Source: Phytohabitans sp036906915 (GTDB lineage: Bacteria > Actinomycetota > Actinomycetes > Mycobacteriales > Micromonosporaceae). From it: DNA of 64,000 bases. The notes under the pieces are model-generated. The model was given only the letters and a program-made list of their open reading frames with translations. It had not been told where the DNA came from and did not search any database. The position numbers and the translations under genes were made by a program. The DNA is taken from contig NZ_JBAKHX010000012.1 in assembly GCF_036906915.1 (NCBI RefSeq), forward strand, positions 1 to 64,000, written 5' to 3'. Of this stretch, positions 49,477 to 57,185 are shown piece after piece (the stretch's first letter is position 1; the number at the start of each line of letters is the position of its first letter).

Positions 49477-50835
49477 ATGGAACGGCGAATCTTCGGGCTT
49501 GAGACCGAGTACGGCGTCACCTGCACGTACCGAGGCCAACGGCGGCTGTCTCCCGACGAGGTGGCTCGCTACCTGTTCCGCCGCGTGGTGTCCTGGGGGC
49601 GGTCCAGCAACGTCTTCCTCCGCAACGGCGCCCGGCTGTATCTCGACGTGGGCTCGCACCCCGAGTACGCCACACCGGAGTGCGACTCGGTGGCCGACCT
49701 CGTGGCGCACGACCGCGCCGGCGAGCGCATCCTGGAAGGGCTGCTCGTCGACGCCGAAAAGCGCCTGCACGACGAGGGGATCGCGGGTGAGATCTACCTG
49801 TTCAAGAACAACACCGACTCGGCTGGCAACTCGTACGGCTGCCACGAGAACTACCTGGTCTCGCGGCACGGCGAGTTCGGCCGGCTCGCGGACGTCCTGA
49901 TTCCCTTCCTCGTCACCCGCCAGCTCATCTGCGGCGCGGGCAAGGTGCTGCAGACACCGCGCGGCGCCGTGTACTGCCTGTCGCAGCGCGCCGAGCACAT
50001 CTGGGAAGGCGTCTCGTCCGCCACCACCCGCAGCCGCCCCATCATCAACACGCGGGACGAGCCGCACGCCGACGCCGAGCGGTACCGCCGCCTGCACGTC
50101 ATCGTCGGCGACTCCAACATGAACGAGGTCACCACCCTCCTCAAGGTGGGCACCGCCGACATCGTGCTCCGCATGATCGAGGCGGGCGTGGTGATGCGCG
50201 ACCTGTCGCTGGAAAACCCGATCCGGGCGATCCGTGAGGTCTCGCACGACGTCACCGGCCGGCGCAAGGTGCGGCTCGCCTCCAACAAGGAGGTCAGCGC
50301 CCTGGAGATCCAGCAGGAGTACCTGGCGAAGGCCACCGAGTTCGTCGAGCGGCGCGGCGGCGACCAGATCGCCAAGCGGGTCGTCGAGTTGTGGGGCCGG
50401 GTGCTGCGCGCCGTCGAGACCGGCGACCTGGAGCCGGTGTCCCGCGAGATCGACTGGGTCACCAAGCTCAAGCTCATCGAGCGGTACCAGGAAAAGCACG
50501 ACCTGCCGCTGTCACACCCGCGGATCGCGCAGATGGACCTCGCCTACCACGACCTGCGGCGAGGCCGCGGCCTGTACGGGCTGATGGAGCGGCGCGGCCA
50601 GGTCGACCGCATAGCCACCGACCTGGAGATCTTCGAGGCGAAGGAGACGCCGCCGCAGACGACCCGGGCACGGCTGCGCGGCGAGTTCATCCGGCACGCC
50701 CAGGAGAAGCGCCGCGACTTCACCGTCGACTGGGTCCACCTGAAGCTCAACGACCAGGCCCAACGCACCGTCCTGTGCAAAGACCCCTTCCGCGCCTACG
50801 ACGAGCGCGTAGAGCGCCTGATCGCGAGCATGTAG
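49477..50835 (+). CDS. pafA: Pup--protein ligase PafA
   Basis: Phosphorylates the C-terminal Glu of deamidated Pup with ATP and ligates it to substrate lysines. The 452-residue glutamine-synthetase-like protein has FGLETEYGVTCTYRG, LYLDVGSHPEYATPEC, IYLFKNNTDSAGNSYGCHEN and the catalytic Arg/Asp region RPIINTRDEPHADAERYRRLH. It lacks the Dop-loop seen in the paralogue 9 kb upstream, which distinguishes it from Dop. Confidence 0.97.
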   Translation: MERRIFGLETEYGVTCTYRGQRRLSPDEVARYLFRRVVSWGRSSNVFLRNGARLYLDVGSHPEYATPECDSVADLVAHDRAGERILEGLLVDAEKRLHDEGIAGEIYLFKNNTDSAGNSYGCHENYLVSRHGEFGRLADVLIPFLVTRQLICGAGKVLQTPRGAVYCLSQRAEHIWEGVSSATTRSRPIINTRDEPHADAERYRRLHVIVGDSNMNEVTTLLKVGTADIVLRMIEAGVVMRDLSLENPIRAIREVSHDVTGRRKVRLASNKEVSALEIQQEYLAKATEFVERRGGDQIAKRVVELWGRVLRAVETGDLEPVSREIDWVTKLKLIERYQEKHDLPLSHPRIAQMDLAYHDLRRGRGLYGLMERRGQVDRIATDLEIFEAKETPPQTTRARLRGEFIRHAQEKRRDFTVDWVHLKLNDQAQRTVLCKDPFRAYDERVERLIASM

Positions 50836-50953
50836 CGCGCGGCCCCGGCGGCGCCGCTCGCGCCGTGCCCATGGCGCGGCGTTCCCACGGCGCGGCGTTC
50901 CCACGGCGTGGCGTGCCCACGGCGTGGCGTGCCGTGGGCACGTGGCTTTCGTC

Positions 50954-51029
50954 GATCAAGGGCGAATGCACGTGGTTGGATCTCTTTTCCACGTGCGTTT
51001 GCCCTTGATCCATGCAGATCTCCTTGATC
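50954..51029 (-). repeat. 76-bp hairpin repeat, copy G
   Basis: Hairpin 50954-51010 and half-site 51011-51029 (minus strand GATCAAGGAGATCTGCATG). The loop is identical to those of B and H. The arms keep pairing through a T.G and a G.T wobble. On its left is a tandem tract of CGGCG(C/T)GGCGTTCCCA-like units (about 50870-50935). It lies between pafA and the small membrane protein gene. Confidence 0.9.
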
Positions 51030-51111
51030 GGCGGGAGCGGGCCCAGGGAGTCTGCCGGGTCCGGCGACCGCCGCGAGGCGGCGTCCGCCGGCGGAGTACG
51101 CTCGCCCTGCC

Positions 51112-51297
51112 ATGAGTGACTCGTTCGGACAGGGCAGCGGCGACCAGCCGCGCGGCTGGTACCAGAAGCGCCGCGACAAGATAGCCGCCGAGATCGCCCG
51201 CAACCGTCGCGGCGAGTACACCGTGCCCACCTGGGTGCTCGCGGCCACGCTCGGCCTTTTCGTGGCCGCCTGGGTCGCCCTGATCATCCTCAGCTAG
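51112..51297 (+). CDS. Small single-pass membrane protein, 61 aa
   Basis: A basic cytoplasmic N-terminus (GWYQKRRDKIAAEIARNRRGE) followed by one membrane helix (residues 40-60, VPTWVLAATLGLFVAAWVALIIL). I do not recognise a family. TACGCT (51097-51102) lies 9 nt before the ATG, supporting a leaderless start. It is bracketed by repeat copies G and H in inward-facing orientation. Function unknown. Confidence 0.72.
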   Translation: MSDSFGQGSGDQPRGWYQKRRDKIAAEIARNRRGEYTVPTWVLAATLGLFVAAWVALIILS

Positions 51298-51641
51298 CGG
51301 TCCCCGATGTCGCGGCGCCTAGCCCGCGCGGACCGGCTGCGGCCGTGTGCACCGCCTACGCCGCCGGGCGGGCGGTGCCGTCGATCAAGGAAGATCGCAT
51401 CGATCAAGGGCGAACGCACGCGGAAAAGAGATCCAACCACGTGCATTCGCCCTTGATCGACGGGAGAGGCCGCCGGCCGCGCGGCCATCGGCGCGCCGCG
51501 GCGCCCAGGGGCCGCGGGGGCGCGGCGCTTCCCCGGCGCGTCCTGACGCGGGGCGTGGCGGTTACGCGGCGGCGCGCGGCGGCGGCAGTGGCGGCTACGC
51601 GGCGGCGGCAGTGGCGGCTACGCGGGTGGCGGTCAGCGTGG
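51298..51641. other. Gene-free region with repeat H and a GC-rich tandem tract
   Basis: These 344 bp between the convergent small membrane protein and DUF3866 genes carry repeat copy H and GTGGCGGCTACGCG-type tandem units (about 51555-51655). No gene is supported. Confidence 0.7.
51383..51458 (+). repeat. 76-bp hairpin repeat, copy H
   Basis: Half-site 51383-51401 (GATCAAGGAAGATCGCATC) and hairpin 51402-51458, loop AAAAGAGATCCAA. Here the arms pair CGAA with TTCG (G-C), where other copies have A-T or G.T. The conserved GACGGGAGAGG tail follows. Confidence 0.9.
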
Positions 51642-51655
51642 CTACGCGAGTAGCG
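51555..51655. repeat. Degenerate tandem repeat
   Basis: Imperfect units around GTGGCGGCTACGCGGCGG, with an exact 23-bp unit at 51588-51610 partly repeated from 51611. The right end overlaps the last codons of the DUF3866 gene. Confidence 0.6.
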
Positions 51656-52709
51656 AGGCCGCGTAGCGGCCAGCGGCCGCCGCCGCCAGGAAGTACTCGC
51701 GGTCCTCGGACAGCCCGCGCCCCATGGTCGACAGCCGCACTGGTGACGCCCGCAGCGCCTCCTCCAGCCCGTCCACCGGCACCGACACCAGCCGATGCCG
51801 CGCCGCCAACGGCTCCAGCACGTCGCCCACGAGATCTTCGACCCCGACAGGAATCACGAGGTCGGCCGGCGCCAGTGCCACCCGCCCGTACGCCGTCAGG
51901 CTGTGGTGGGACACCCCCCGGTGCCGCGCCCGCGGGTCGGCCGCCGAGATGCGCAGTGAGCCCACCGGCCGCCCACCCACCGCCGCGACCGCGTTGACCG
52001 CCTCGCCCACCGCCACCCCGGAGAACCCCCACGTCGTACCCGTGCCAAGGTTGCCCGGCCCTTGCGCCACCACGGTGACGTCCGCGCCGAGCACGTGCCG
52101 CGCCGCGAGCAGTCCACTGTGCACAGTGGTGGCCTCCAGATCGCCGCCGAACGCCTGCCCCACCGTCACCGTGCCCGCGAGCGTCCCGCGCAGCCCGGCG
52201 AGCGTCCGGGAGAACCAGGCGGGCAGCGCCCCGCCGTCCGTCATCACGTACGCGACCCGCGCGGCCGGCGCGTCGCACAGCACCCCGGCCAGGATCGCGG
52301 GCAGCGCCGAGTGCAGGTCGGCGGTCACGACCGGCATCCCGGCCACCTGCGATGCGGAGGCGAGTACAGCGTGGTGCGGTGACGACGGCTCGTCCACGCC
52401 CAGCATGATCGCTTGCAACGGCGTGTACCGCGCCTTCACCAGGTGCCCCGCGTCCCGGGTGGTGCCGTCGTCGGGAGGGTCGGGCGGCAGCCGGTCGGGC
52501 AGCGCCACCACGAGGGCGTAGCCACCCGTGCCCAGCCCCATCAGCTGCGCACCGACGTTCAGCAGCACCCGGTCGCCGACGGCGGGCGTGCCCACCAGCA
52601 GCGGATAGGCCAGCGCACGCACGTCGCCTACAAAGACCTCGATGGCGCCGTGCCACGACCGGCCCACAGACGACACGACCCCAGACCGCCACCTGATCAC
52701 GGGCAACAC
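51642..52709 (-). CDS. DUF3866 family protein
   Basis: A 355-residue soluble protein. The N-terminal 70 residues are a beta-rich domain (VIRWRSGVVSSVGRSWHGAIEV), then come Rossmann-like segments (AYVMTDGGALPAWFS, DVTVVAQGPGNLGTGTTWGFSG, ISAADPRARHRGVSHHS). The family is conserved near pafBC in actinobacteria and has no known activity. The GTG start directly follows the stop of the CDF transporter gene. Confidence 0.85.
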   Translation of the reverse strand: MLPVIRWRSGVVSSVGRSWHGAIEVFVGDVRALAYPLLVGTPAVGDRVLLNVGAQLMGLGTGGYALVVALPDRLPPDPPDDGTTRDAGHLVKARYTPLQAIMLGVDEPSSPHHAVLASASQVAGMPVVTADLHSALPAILAGVLCDAPAARVAYVMTDGGALPAWFSRTLAGLRGTLAGTVTVGQAFGGDLEATTVHSGLLAARHVLGADVTVVAQGPGNLGTGTTWGFSGVAVGEAVNAVAAVGGRPVGSLRISAADPRARHRGVSHHSLTAYGRVALAPADLVIPVGVEDLVGDVLEPLAARHRLVSVPVDGLEEALRASPVRLSTMGRGLSEDREYFLAAAAAGRYAASLLA

Positions 52710-53636
52710 CTAACCACGCCGCCGGGTCGGGTCGAGAAAGACGTACCGGATACCGGGGTACCGCTCGACGAGCCGCCGCTCGGCCTCGTCGGCCGCGGCC
52801 TCGATGTCGGCGCCGGTCGCGTCGTCGGCGAAGTCCACCTTGGCGGCGACGAGCACGTCGTTGGGGCCGAGTTGCATGGTGAGCAGCGTGTCGACCCGGT
52901 CGACGGCGGGCAGGGACGCGAGATCAGCCTCCAGGAGGCCCCGTAGACGCTGCGGCACCGCCCGCCCCACCAGCAGCGACACGTTGCTGCGAGCCAGGAT
53001 CGCGGCCACCACGAGCAGCAGCAGCCCGATCGCGATCGACGCGAGCCCATCCCACAGCTCGTCGCCGGTGTACTGCGCCAGCCCCACGCCCGTGGCCGCC
53101 AGCAGCAGGCCGATCAGCGCCGCGCTGTCCTCCAGGAACACCGCCTTCACCGCCGTGTCCGGCGTCAGCCGCAGGAACCGCCGCGGCGTCGTGTCCCAGC
53201 GCCGGGCCGATCCGCGCACCTGCCGCACGGCCCGCGCCAGCGACACCGACTCGATCGCGAACGACACCGCCAGCACCACGTACGAGACCAGGTAGTCACC
53301 GCTGTGCTCGCCGGTGCGGATGGTGTGCACGCCGTGCGTGATCGAGAACCCGGCACCCGCCACGAACGTGAACAGCGCCGCGATGAACGCCCACACCCAG
53401 TTTTCCTTGCCGTACCCGAACGGGTGAACCGAGTCGGCGGGCCGGCCGCCGCGCCGCAGCGCGGTATACAGCAGAACCTCGGTCGTGGTGTCCGCGACCG
53501 AGTGGGCGGCCTCGGAGAGCATCGCCGCGGAACCTGAGATCAGGCCGGCTACGGCCTTGGCGACGGCGATCGCGAGATTGGCCAACCCCGCTACGATGAC
53601 CGTTCCGACACTCTCCGTGTTATTCGGTTCCGCCAC
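52710..53636 (-). CDS. Cation diffusion facilitator transporter
   Basis: A 308-residue proton/divalent-metal antiporter (Zn/Fe/Mn efflux). Six helices in residues 10-215 carry the metal sites: SEAAHSVADTTTE (His-x3-Asp in TM2) and LEDSAALIG (TM5, Glu-Asp in place of the common His-x3-Asp). The C-terminal cytoplasmic metallochaperone-like domain follows. Metal specificity is not predictable with confidence. GTG 53636 has TACGCT (53643-53648, minus) 6 nt away. Confidence 0.9.
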   Translation of the reverse strand: MAEPNNTESVGTVIVAGLANLAIAVAKAVAGLISGSAAMLSEAAHSVADTTTEVLLYTALRRGGRPADSVHPFGYGKENWVWAFIAALFTFVAGAGFSITHGVHTIRTGEHSGDYLVSYVVLAVSFAIESVSLARAVRQVRGSARRWDTTPRRFLRLTPDTAVKAVFLEDSAALIGLLLAATGVGLAQYTGDELWDGLASIAIGLLLLVVAAILARSNVSLLVGRAVPQRLRGLLEADLASLPAVDRVDTLLTMQLGPNDVLVAAKVDFADDATGADIEAAADEAERRLVERYPGIRYVFLDPTRRRG

Positions 53637-53642
53637 GCGCCG

Positions 53643-53686
53643 AGCGTACGGCCGGTCCCGTACATATGCGCGAACCGGACTAGAGT
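53643..53686. promoter_or_regulatory. Divergent CDF / pafB promoters
   Basis: TACGCT (53643-53648, minus) for the transporter and TAGAGT (53681-53686, plus), 7 nt from the pafB GTG. Both starts lack ribosome sites. Confidence 0.5.
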
Positions 53687-53693
53687 CGAAGGC

Positions 53694-54680
53694 GTGTCGC
53701 GCACTCGCACGGAGCGGCTGGTCAACCTCGTGATCTGCCTACTGTCGACGCGGCGGTTCCTGACCGCCGCGCAGATCGCCGCGACCGTTCCCGGTTACGA
53801 ACACGACCCTGACGACCCGCGTGACCACGAAGCGTTCCAGCGCAAGTTCGAGCGCGACAAGGCCGAGCTTCGTGAGCTGGGCGTGCCGCTCTCGACCGGC
53901 ACCGCGAGCGCTTTCGACGTCGAGCCGGGCTACCGGATCGACGCCCGCGAGTACGCGCTGCCCGACATCCCCCTTGAGCCGGACGAGGCCGCCGCCGTGG
54001 GCATCGCCGCGCGCCTGTGGCGGCACGCGGGCCTGGCCGCGGCGGCGTCGTCGGGCCTGGCCAAGCTGCGCGCCGCCGGCATCGACGTCGACCCGCAAGC
54101 GACGCTCGGCGTCGAGCCGGTGGTCACCGTCGACCCCGCGTTCGCGCCGCTCACGGCCGCCGCGCGCGACCGGCGCGCGGTCACTTTCGCCTATCGGGTA
54201 CCGGAGAAGGACGCGCCGTCGACCCGGCGGTTGCAGCCGTGGGGTGCGGTCTGCTGGCGCGGCCGGTGGTACGTGGTGGGTCACGACCTCGACCGCGAGG
54301 CGACCCGCTGCTTCCGGCTCTCCCGCATCGTCGGCGCGGTCAAGGCCACCGGCAAGCCCGGCGCCTTCGAGCCGCCCACCGGTGTCGACCTGATCAGCCA
54401 CGTCGCTCGCTGGTCCGGCCCCCTGGAGCACAACGGCCGGGCCACCGTGCTGGCGCGCCCGGGGCGGGCCGCCGGCCTGCGCCGGTGGGCCAAGGAGACG
54501 GTTCCCGGCCCCGACGGCGACCGCCTCGTGCTGGCGTACGCCGACGCCGAGGGCTTCGCCGGCCACCTGGTCGGCTACGGCGCGGACGTGCGCGTGATCG
54601 ACCCGCCCGAGGTGCGCGAGATGGTCATCCAGCGGCTCAAGGAGATCGCCACCCGGCACGAGGTGGCGGCGCGGCTGTGA
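53694..54680 (+). CDS. pafB: WYL-domain transcriptional regulator PafB
   Basis: A 328-residue protein with an N-terminal winged HTH (residues 1-60, TERLVNLVICLLSTRRFLTAAQIA), a WYL domain (about 145-240, with RLQPWGAVCWRGRWYVVGHD) and a WCX C-terminal extension. With PafC it activates the LexA-independent DNA-damage response in mycobacteria. The stop overlaps the pafC GTG (GTGA), so the pair is translated in step. Confidence 0.95.
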   Translation: MSRTRTERLVNLVICLLSTRRFLTAAQIAATVPGYEHDPDDPRDHEAFQRKFERDKAELRELGVPLSTGTASAFDVEPGYRIDAREYALPDIPLEPDEAAAVGIAARLWRHAGLAAAASSGLAKLRAAGIDVDPQATLGVEPVVTVDPAFAPLTAAARDRRAVTFAYRVPEKDAPSTRRLQPWGAVCWRGRWYVVGHDLDREATRCFRLSRIVGAVKATGKPGAFEPPTGVDLISHVARWSGPLEHNGRATVLARPGRAAGLRRWAKETVPGPDGDRLVLAYADAEGFAGHLVGYGADVRVIDPPEVREMVIQRLKEIATRHEVAARL

Positions 54681-55636
54681 CCTCTCCGACGCGGCCTCCG
54701 CGCACATCGGCTGACCGCCTGGCCCGGCTGCTCCACCTGGTGCCATACCTGCTGGCCCGGCCCGGCATCGAGATCACCGAGGCGGCGGCCGACCTCGACG
54801 TGACCGAAAAGCAGCTCCGGGAAGACCTGGAGCTGCTGTGGGTGTGCGGGCTGCCCGGATACGGTCCGGGTGACCTGATCGACATGGCGTTCGACGGTGA
54901 CCGGGTCACGATCACGTACGACGCCGGCATCGACCGGCCGCTGCGCCTGACGCCCGACGAGGCGCTGGCGCTGGTGGTGGCGCTGCGGATGCTGGCCGAG
55001 ACGCCCGGCATGGCCAACCGCGACGCGATCGAGCGGGCGCTCGCCAAGATCGAGAGCGCGGCCGGCGACCGGATCGGCGCGCCGGTGGAGGTGCGCCTGC
55101 CGGGCAACGCCGACAGGCTCGCCGGCATCCGCGACGCCGTCGAGCGCGGGCGCGCGCTGCGCATCACCTACTACACCGCCACGCGCGACGAGACCACCGA
55201 GCGGGTCGTCGACCCGATGCGGGTACTGATGGTGGGTGGCCGCGGCTACCTGGAGGCGTGGTGCCGGCGGGCCGAGGCGGTGCGGCTGTTCCGCGTCGAC
55301 CGCATCGACGCCCTCGACGAGCTCGACGAGGCGTCCCAGCCGCCCGCCGAGGCCCAGCCGCACGACGTCAGCGACGGCGTCTTCCACCCGGGCCCCGAGC
55401 TGCCCCTGGTCACGCTGCGGGTCGGGCGGGGCGCCCGCTGGATCACCGAGTACTACCCGTGCGAGTCGGTGCGCGCCGACGGCGAGGAGTGGCTGGTCTC
55501 ACTGCGGGTCAGCGACCTGCCGTGGGCCCGCCGGTTCGTGCTGGGGCTGGGGCCCGACGCCACCGTGGTCGCCCCGCTGGAGCTCGTCGAGCAGGTGCGC
55601 GAGCAAGCCGCGGCCGCGCTCAACCAGTACAGTTAG
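54677..55636 (+). CDS. pafC: WYL-domain transcriptional regulator PafC
   Basis: A 319-residue paralogue of PafB: HTH in residues 12-70 (LARLLHLVPYLLARPGIEITEAA), a WYL domain (RALRITYYTATRDETTERVVDPMRVL, GYLEAWCRRAEAVRLFRVDRI) and a WCX domain. It forms a heterodimer with PafB. GTG 54677 is used; the longer frame overlaps pafB and is not coding. Confidence 0.95.
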   Translation: MTSPTRPPRTSADRLARLLHLVPYLLARPGIEITEAAADLDVTEKQLREDLELLWVCGLPGYGPGDLIDMAFDGDRVTITYDAGIDRPLRLTPDEALALVVALRMLAETPGMANRDAIERALAKIESAAGDRIGAPVEVRLPGNADRLAGIRDAVERGRALRITYYTATRDETTERVVDPMRVLMVGGRGYLEAWCRRAEAVRLFRVDRIDALDELDEASQPPAEAQPHDVSDGVFHPGPELPLVTLRVGRGARWITEYYPCESVRADGEEWLVSLRVSDLPWARRFVLGLGPDATVVAPLELVEQVREQAAAALNQYS

Positions 55637-55639
55637 CCC

Positions 55640-55888
55640 GTGGTGACGTGGATCGCATGGGGCCTGGTGCTGCTGGGCCTGGTGGTGCTGGTGCTGGCGG
55701 TGTTGCCGGTGATCGGCCGGCTGGGGCGGCTGCGCCGGGCGGCGCTGAAGATGCAGCGCCAGCAGGCCCGCGTCGAGTCGCTCCAGGGTGCCGCGCTGAG
55801 CCTTCAGGAGCGCGTCGAGCCACTGCTTTCGCAGGTCGAGACGGCGCAGCGCCGGCTGGCAGTCATCCAGGCAAAACGCGGGCGTTGA
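55640..55888 (+). CDS. Small membrane-anchored coiled-coil protein, 82 aa
   Basis: An N-terminal membrane helix (WIAWGLVLLGLVVLVLAVLPVIG) followed by a charged amphipathic helix (residues 35-80) that predicts a short coiled coil. It begins 3 bp after the pafC stop, so it is in the pafBC operon. No family recognised. Its position directly before tatA could hint at a membrane-complex role, but this is speculative. Confidence 0.75.
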   Translation: MVTWIAWGLVLLGLVVLVLAVLPVIGRLGRLRRAALKMQRQQARVESLQGAALSLQERVEPLLSQVETAQRRLAVIQAKRGR

Positions 55889-55958
55889 CGGTTCGTCCGG
55901 CAACACACGTACGATAGCCTCGTCACTCCTCACCGACGATCAGCAACTGGAGTTTCCC

Positions 55959-56237
55959 ATGGGCGCCCTCAAGCCATGGCACATCGCCGTACTCGTGGTT
56001 GTGCTGATTCTGCTCTTCGGCGCGAAGCGGCTTCCCGGCGCGGCGCGCTCGCTCGGCCAGTCGCTGCGAATCATCAAGGCAGAGACGAAGACGCTGACCG
56101 ACGACGACCGCGACCTCGCCGAGAAGGCCGACGCGCAGCACGGCCGTCAGCCGCTGCCTCCGTCGGCGCAGCAGGCACAGCAGCAGCCCCCCGCCGCGCC
56201 GGTCGTTGACCCGGTGCAGCGCGCTCGCGACAACTGA
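55959..56237 (+). CDS. tatA: Sec-independent translocase protein TatA
   Basis: A 92-residue pore-forming Tat component. A short membrane helix (residues 6-22, PWHIAVLVVVLILLFGAKRLP with the FG hinge) is followed by an amphipathic helix (AARSLGQSLRIIKAETK) and a disordered Gln/Pro-rich tail. A TAGCCT box at 55915 gives a leader of about 37 nt with CTGGAG upstream of the ATG. Confidence 0.95.
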   Translation: MGALKPWHIAVLVVVLILLFGAKRLPGAARSLGQSLRIIKAETKTLTDDDRDLAEKADAQHGRQPLPPSAQQAQQQPPAAPVVDPVQRARDN

Positions 56238-56251
56238 CCCGGGGGTTCCCG

Positions 56252-57184
56252 GTGGCCTTCGGCCTCAAGCGGCGCGGCCCCACGAACTTCGAACGCGCCG
56301 CAGACGGCTCGATGACCCTCGTCGAGCACATCCGCGAGCTGCGTACGCGGCTCTTCCGCGCCTCCGTGGCGATCCTGGTCGGTTTTGTGGTCGGCTATGC
56401 GATCTCGCAATGGGTCTTCGATCTCCTGCAGCAGCCGTACTGTGACCTGCCGAAGATCAGGACCGAAGACGGCACGTGCCCGATGACCCAGCTCGGTCCC
56501 GCCGATGGCTTCCTCGTGCGACTCAAGATCTCACTCTGGGTCGGGCTGATCCTCGCCGGGCCGGTATGGCTGTACCAGCTCTGGGCGTTTGTCGCGCCCG
56601 GGTTGCACCGGCACGAGCGCCGCTACGCCTACGTCTTCGTCGGCATCGCGGCGCCGCTGTTCGCCGCCGGGGCGGTGCTGGCGTACTTCGTGGTGTCGAA
56701 GGGACTGGAGTTCCTGCTCAGCTCGGGTGTCACCGGGCTGGAGAGCCAGCTCGAGGTCACGCGGTACATCTCGTTCGTCACCAACCTGATCCTGATATTC
56801 GGGGTGGCGTTCGAGTTCCCGCTGCTGATCCTGATGCTCAACTTCGTGGGCATCGCGAGCGGCAAGCGGCTGCTCAGCTGGTGGCGGGCGGCCGTCTTCG
56901 TGTTCTTCGCCTTCTCCGCGATCGTGACGCCGACGCCCGACCCGTTCGGCATGACCGCCCTCGCGCTCTGCCTCACGGCGATGTACTTCGTCGCCGTCGG
57001 CGTGGCGTTCCTCAACGACCGCCGCCGCGCGAAGCGCGACAACCAGTACACGGGCCTCAGCGACGACGAGGCGTCGCCGCTGGACGCCTTCGAGCCGGTC
57101 GACGAGCCAGAGCCGCTGGAGCCCGTCGCGCCGCTGCCGCCGCCCCAGGTGATCGAGTCCCGCCGCTACGACGAGAGCACCTGA
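56252..57184 (+). CDS. tatC: Sec-independent translocase protein TatC
   Basis: A 310-residue, six-helix receptor for twin-arginine signal peptides. It has the conserved N-terminal MTLVEHIRELRTRLFRA and, near helix 5-6, AFSAIVTPTPDPFGMTALALC. The cytoplasmic C-terminus is long, acidic and Pro-rich (60 residues). It is 14 bp after tatA. No tatB is visible, as is usual when a two-component Tat core is clustered. Confidence 0.96.
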   Translation: MAFGLKRRGPTNFERAADGSMTLVEHIRELRTRLFRASVAILVGFVVGYAISQWVFDLLQQPYCDLPKIRTEDGTCPMTQLGPADGFLVRLKISLWVGLILAGPVWLYQLWAFVAPGLHRHERRYAYVFVGIAAPLFAAGAVLAYFVVSKGLEFLLSSGVTGLESQLEVTRYISFVTNLILIFGVAFEFPLLILMLNFVGIASGKRLLSWWRAAVFVFFAFSAIVTPTPDPFGMTALALCLTAMYFVAVGVAFLNDRRRAKRDNQYTGLSDDEASPLDAFEPVDEPEPLEPVAPLPPPQVIESRRYDEST

Positions 57185-57185
57185 G

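Noticed and set aside
51345..51997. Frames through repeat H and the adjacent tandem tract reading GGYAA-like peptides
   Set aside because: They are produced by the repeat and tandem units, lack a ribosome site and run into the DUF3866 gene on the other strand.
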